DNA of 7,514 bases. It comes from an uncultured Collinsella sp. GTDB taxonomy: Bacteria > Actinomycetota > Coriobacteriia > Coriobacteriales > Coriobacteriaceae. Below, piece after piece: positions 5,444-7,514 of this stretch; positions within the stretch are counted from its first letter, which is position 1; each line of letters opens with the position of its first letter. The DNA is taken from NCBI GenBank assembly GCA_959599615.1, contig CAUGKA010000096.1, positions 1 through 7,514 on the forward strand. The letters run 5' to 3'. The notes beneath the pieces are model-generated. The model was not told the DNA's origin. It searched no databases and worked only from the letters and a program-made list of their open reading frames with translations. The translations under genes were made by a program, and so were the position numbers.

Positions 5444-6526
5444 CTACCCTTGCGCTTCGCCATTAGTCGCTTCGTTGATGGCGCGGTACTCGGCACTCAG
5501 CTCGCGCGCCAGCTCTTCCTTGCTTGGAAGATACGGCAGGTATTTGGCGGCAAACACTTGGTCGTTGTCTTCGGGCAGCGTGTACTCGACGATCGAATCG
5601 CTTTTGTCCGCGCAGAGCACGATGCCTATGGGCGGATTGTCGCCTTCGTTCATGAGCTCGCGCGTGTAGTAGTTCACATACATTTGCATCTGGCCCAGGT
5701 CCTGGTGCGTAAGATCGTCCGTCTTAAGGTCGATGAGCACGAAGCAGCGCATCAGATAGTTGTAAAACACAAGGTCAATATAGAAATGGCGCCCATCAAA
5801 GGTGATGCGCCTTTGGCGCGCCTCGAAAGCGAAACCACGGCCAAGCTCCAGCAGGAACTTCTGAAGATGCGTGATGAGCGCCTGCTCTAGATCGCTCTCG
5901 CGAAACGCAGTATCGTCCGAGAAACCTAAAAACTCCAGTACATATGGGTCGCGGATGATATCCTCGGGGCGACGAGCCGGGGCGCTCTTTTGGATTTCCT
6001 GGGTGACGGCCTCCTTGCCCTTGCTGGCAAGCAGGCGCTCGCGGAACATGGTGTTGATCTGGCGCTCGAGCTGACGCGTGCTCCAGCGAGAATCGGCACA
6101 TTCGTTCATGTACCATGTTCGAGCATCAGGGTCGGTTATACGCGATAACCTGCGGTAATGTGTCCAATTCAATTCGGAACGCAGCGCGTTCCGAATTGGG
6201 AACGCAAGATAAAACTGACGCATGTATCTTAAGCTTCTGGCGTTGAAGCCTCTGCCAAAATCCTTAGTCAATCTAACGGCAAGTTCGTCGATCAGTGCAT
6301 CGCCATACTTGGCGCGCTCCTCTCCGCCCTGTTCATCAACAATACTCTTGCCGATCTCCCAATATGCCTCAACCATCGCAAAGTTAACGGCGGTATAGGC
6401 CTTGTCGCGAGCGGCGTTGAGAATCGAGGAAACCTGCTTGTAAAAAACTTCTGGCACGATTGCCGATTCCCCGCGGTTTGCCAGTTCACTCATCAATATC
6501 GCCCGACTTTCCTCTTGAGGACGCAT
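5444..6526 (-). CDS. YhcG/DUF1016-type PD-(D/E)XK nuclease
   Basis: 360 residues from the ATG at 6526. The ATG at 6493 (349 residues) and a GTG at 6562 are also possible, and none has a well-placed ribosome binding site. The N-terminal DUF1016_N domain (about 25-165) shows YTAVNFAMVEAYWEIGKSI, then ALRSELNWTHYRRLSRI and RWSTRQLERQI. The C-terminal nuclease domain (about 190-340) shows the family order LEQALITHLQKFLLELGRGF, then FYIDLVFYN (Asp251), LIDLKTDDL (Asp266, Lys268) and GQMQMYVNYY (Gln279). Thus the catalytic set is complete, with Asp in place of the more common Glu in the (D/E)XK pair. The family is known from type I restriction loci and phage or mobile-element settings. Its exact substrate is not settled here, and no restriction-modification genes lie in this window. 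It is the first gene of a possible nuclease/ADP-ribosylglycohydrolase transcript. Confidence 0.9.
   Translation of the reverse strand: MRPQEESRAILMSELANRGESAIVPEVFYKQVSSILNAARDKAYTAVNFAMVEAYWEIGKSIVDEQGGEERAKYGDALIDELAVRLTKDFGRGFNARSLRYMRQFYLAFPIRNALRSELNWTHYRRLSRITDPDARTWYMNECADSRWSTRQLERQINTMFRERLLASKGKEAVTQEIQKSAPARRPEDIIRDPYVLEFLGFSDDTAFRESDLEQALITHLQKFLLELGRGFAFEARQRRITFDGRHFYIDLVFYNYLMRCFVLIDLKTDDLTHQDLGQMQMYVNYYTRELMNEGDNPPIGIVLCADKSDSIVEYTLPEDNDQVFAAKYLPYLPSKEELARELSAEYRAINEATNGEAQG
6170..6205. repeat. Nested palindromes inside the nuclease gene
   Basis: CAATTCGGAACGC (6170-6182) pairs perfectly with its complement at 6186-6198 across three bases, a 13-bp stem. The GCGTTCC at 6186-6192 can instead pair with GGAACGC at 6199-6205. 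The two hairpins exclude each other. The DNA also encodes the family-conserved stretch PIRNALRSELN. Confidence 0.75.
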
Positions 6527-6605
6527 CTTTATTGCATTTAGTTTAAAGACTCGTACGGACACGAATCGCTGCGCTGTCTGGCAACTTCGCATGGGAGCCT
6601 TGCGG

Positions 6606-6640
6606 TGACTAAAATGTGGCCATAGAGGCAGTTTTAGCGA
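6606..6640. repeat. Imperfect inverted repeat upstream of the nuclease gene
   Basis: TGACTAAAA (6606-6614) and TTTTAGCGA (6632-6640) pair at seven of nine positions across 17 bases. It lies in the leader of the nuclease gene, downstream of the candidate promoter at 6665-6695. It could be a regulator site; no function can be shown. Confidence 0.3.
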
Positions 6641-6664
6641 ATCCCGCGGGAGTGACACGTATGG

Positions 6665-6695
6665 ATAACAACACTTTGCTACTCCTTCATGTCAA
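6665..6695 (-). promoter_or_regulatory. Possible promoter of the nuclease/ADP-ribosylglycohydrolase set
   Basis: A perfect TTGACA -35 lies on the minus strand at 6695-6690, overlapping the T-tract of the neighbouring terminator. The best -10, TGTTAT (6670-6665), is 19 bp away, a long spacer. It would leave a leader of about 130 nt to the ATG at 6526. Confidence 0.25.
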
Positions 6696-6698
6696 AAA

Positions 6699-6729
6699 CA
6701 GGGGCGCAGAACGGTATTCTGCGCCCCTG
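6699..6729 (-). terminator. Intrinsic terminator of the LAxTG surface-protein gene
   Basis: On the minus strand CAGGGGCGCAGAA pairs perfectly (13 bp) across a 5-base loop with TTCTGCGCCCCTG, and TTTTTG follows. It starts 31 nt past the TAG of the surface-protein gene. It is the clearest terminator in the window. Confidence 0.92.
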
Positions 6730-6760
6730 ATTGAGCCGATGCGTCTGAAAGCCGGCTTGC

Positions 6761-7514
6761 CTATTCGCTAGCGCCTTCGCTGTCTTCGCGATCGTTGGCA
6801 AGCATTGCCGCGCCGGCGACCGTCGTCGCTACGGCGGCGGCAGCGAGCCCGGCGGCAACGCCAGAACCGTCGCCCGTGCCGGCGAGCTTCTCGCCCGATC
6901 CCTTGCTCTTGTTGCCCTTGCCGTTCTTGTCGGCGCTGCCCGCGTTGGTGCCGGTGCCGGTGTTGCCTGCACCGCCCGCGTCGCCCGAAGCCGTCACAGT
7001 AAAGCTTGCGGCTCCGTCGGTGGCAAGCTCGTAGTTCTGCGCCGCGTCGCCCAACAGGCCTTTCGCACGCACCCAATACGTCCCCGCGGCAAATGCCTCA
7101 TCCTCGGCCATTGCCGTGCCCGGAGCGCCGTCCGCGTCGTGCACAAACTCGAGCTGGGCCGTGCAGGCATCGGTTTCGAGCTTGCCCTCGAGTGATGCCG
7201 CAATCTTGGCGCGCACGTCTTCGCCGGCCTTAAGGCCTTCGAGTCCCTCAAAATGGGGCGTCAGCGCGCGTGGATCGATATCGATGGGCACAGAGCCCTG
7301 CAGCCCCGTAACGGTCTCGTTGCCCAGGGCGTCGACATCCACGTATTCAATGGCAAACGCATGGCCCGAAGCTGTCGCGTTGAGCGCGTTGCTGCTGTCA
7401 GCAAGGCGGAAATGACCCTCGCCAACGGTCTTGCCATCCTGGAATGAGGCATCGCTCAGCGAGTCGCCGTACGTCATGCGCATGCGGGTCGGGAGATAGT
7501 ACGGGAGATAGTAC
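6761..7514 (-). CDS. LAxTG-anchored surface protein, C-terminal part (5' end outside window)
   Basis: The frame is open to the right edge, so the N-terminus with its expected signal peptide is missing. From the Met at 7483 (not necessarily a start), residues 1-165 look like the end of an extracellular beta-rich repeat region, including SVPIDIDPRALTPHFEG and a GTYWVRAKGLLGDAAQNYEL segment typical of Ig/MBG-like surface modules. A Gly/Asn/Lys-rich linker follows (165-199). LAGTG at 200-204 is a LAxTG sorting signal of the kind cut by class E sortases in high-GC Gram-positives. A 21-residue hydrophobic segment (209-229) follows, and then the tail NDREDSEGASE. The tail is unusual: sorting signals normally end in basic residues, but this one has a single Arg among several acids. 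A surface adhesin or matrix-binding role is likely (inference). Transcription ends at the 6699-6729 terminator. Confidence 0.8.
   Translation of the reverse strand, partial: YYLPYYLPTRMRMTYGDSLSDASFQDGKTVGEGHFRLADSSNALNATASGHAFAIEYVDVDALGNETVTGLQGSVPIDIDPRALTPHFEGLEGLKAGEDVRAKIAASLEGKLETDACTAQLEFVHDADGAPGTAMAEDEAFAAGTYWVRAKGLLGDAAQNYELATDGAASFTVTASGDAGGAGNTGTGTNAGSADKNGKGNKSKGSGEKLAGTGDGSGVAAGLAAAAVATTVAGAAMLANDREDSEGASE
7491..7514. repeat. Perfect 12-bp tandem duplication at the window edge
   Basis: GGGAGATAGTAC occurs twice back to back (7491-7502 and 7503-7514). On the minus strand it is in frame and encodes YYLP twice. It is either a repeat in the surface protein or an artefact of a contig end. 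Confidence 0.75.

Noticed and set aside
4850..5890. Long plus-strand ORF of 346 codons opposite the hydrolase and nuclease
   Set aside because: It is the antisense shadow of two genes with clear conserved motifs, as is common in high-GC coding DNA.
6527..6658. N-terminal extension of the nuclease to the ATG at 6658
   Set aside because: The added residues are unlike the family and the usual DUF1016 start is reached soon after 6526.
6661..6771. A 36-codon plus-strand ORF starting MDNNTLLLLH with GGGAG upstream
   Set aside because: It runs through the perfect terminator stem and into the 3' end of the surface-protein gene. The codons are explained by the hairpin.

Overview
The window looks like a stretch of chromosome from a high-GC Gram-positive bacterium, most likely an actinobacterium of the Collinsella/Coriobacteriia kind. 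This rests on GC-rich coding sequence, strong purine Shine-Dalgarno sites, a PASTA-like surface-type protein, and a LAxTG-anchored surface protein of the class-E sortase type. The genus is inferred from style and was not tested by any search.

Left part (1-3239): the 3' end of a gene for a PASTA-like protein with a heptad-repeat tail (+) converges on a cation diffusion facilitator (CDF) metal exporter (-) with a manganese-type metal site. A divergent intergenic region of about 218 bp (1684-1901) follows. It carries two compact perfect inverted repeats, each placed against a candidate promoter. It then leads into a protein with two zinc ribbons (+).

Middle (3240-4337): an AT-richer island. It has a small gene (+) whose C-terminal SHOCT domain lies in the +1 frame, separated by a one-base frameshift, then a stretch with no convincing gene up to a strong hairpin at 4054-4079. 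On the minus strand just beyond that hairpin is a 30-codon ORF with a good ribosome binding site.

Right part (4338-7514): a same-strand (-) set of YhcG/DUF1016-type PD-(D/E)XK nuclease, ADP-ribosylglycohydrolase and an unrecognised 73-residue protein. Gaps are short (63 and 32 bp) and no terminator was seen between them, so they may form one transcript, with the 30-codon ORF and the hairpin at its far end. Upstream lies a classic intrinsic terminator (6699-6729) that ends the last gene, a LAxTG cell-wall protein running off the right edge. The window ends in a perfect 12-bp tandem duplication.

The genes do not form one obvious pathway. The items most worth a second look are the frameshifted SHOCT gene, the 30-codon ORF, the nuclease/ADP-ribosylhydrolase cassette, and the two operator-like palindromes. 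I do not see a clearly new system that the sequence alone would prove.
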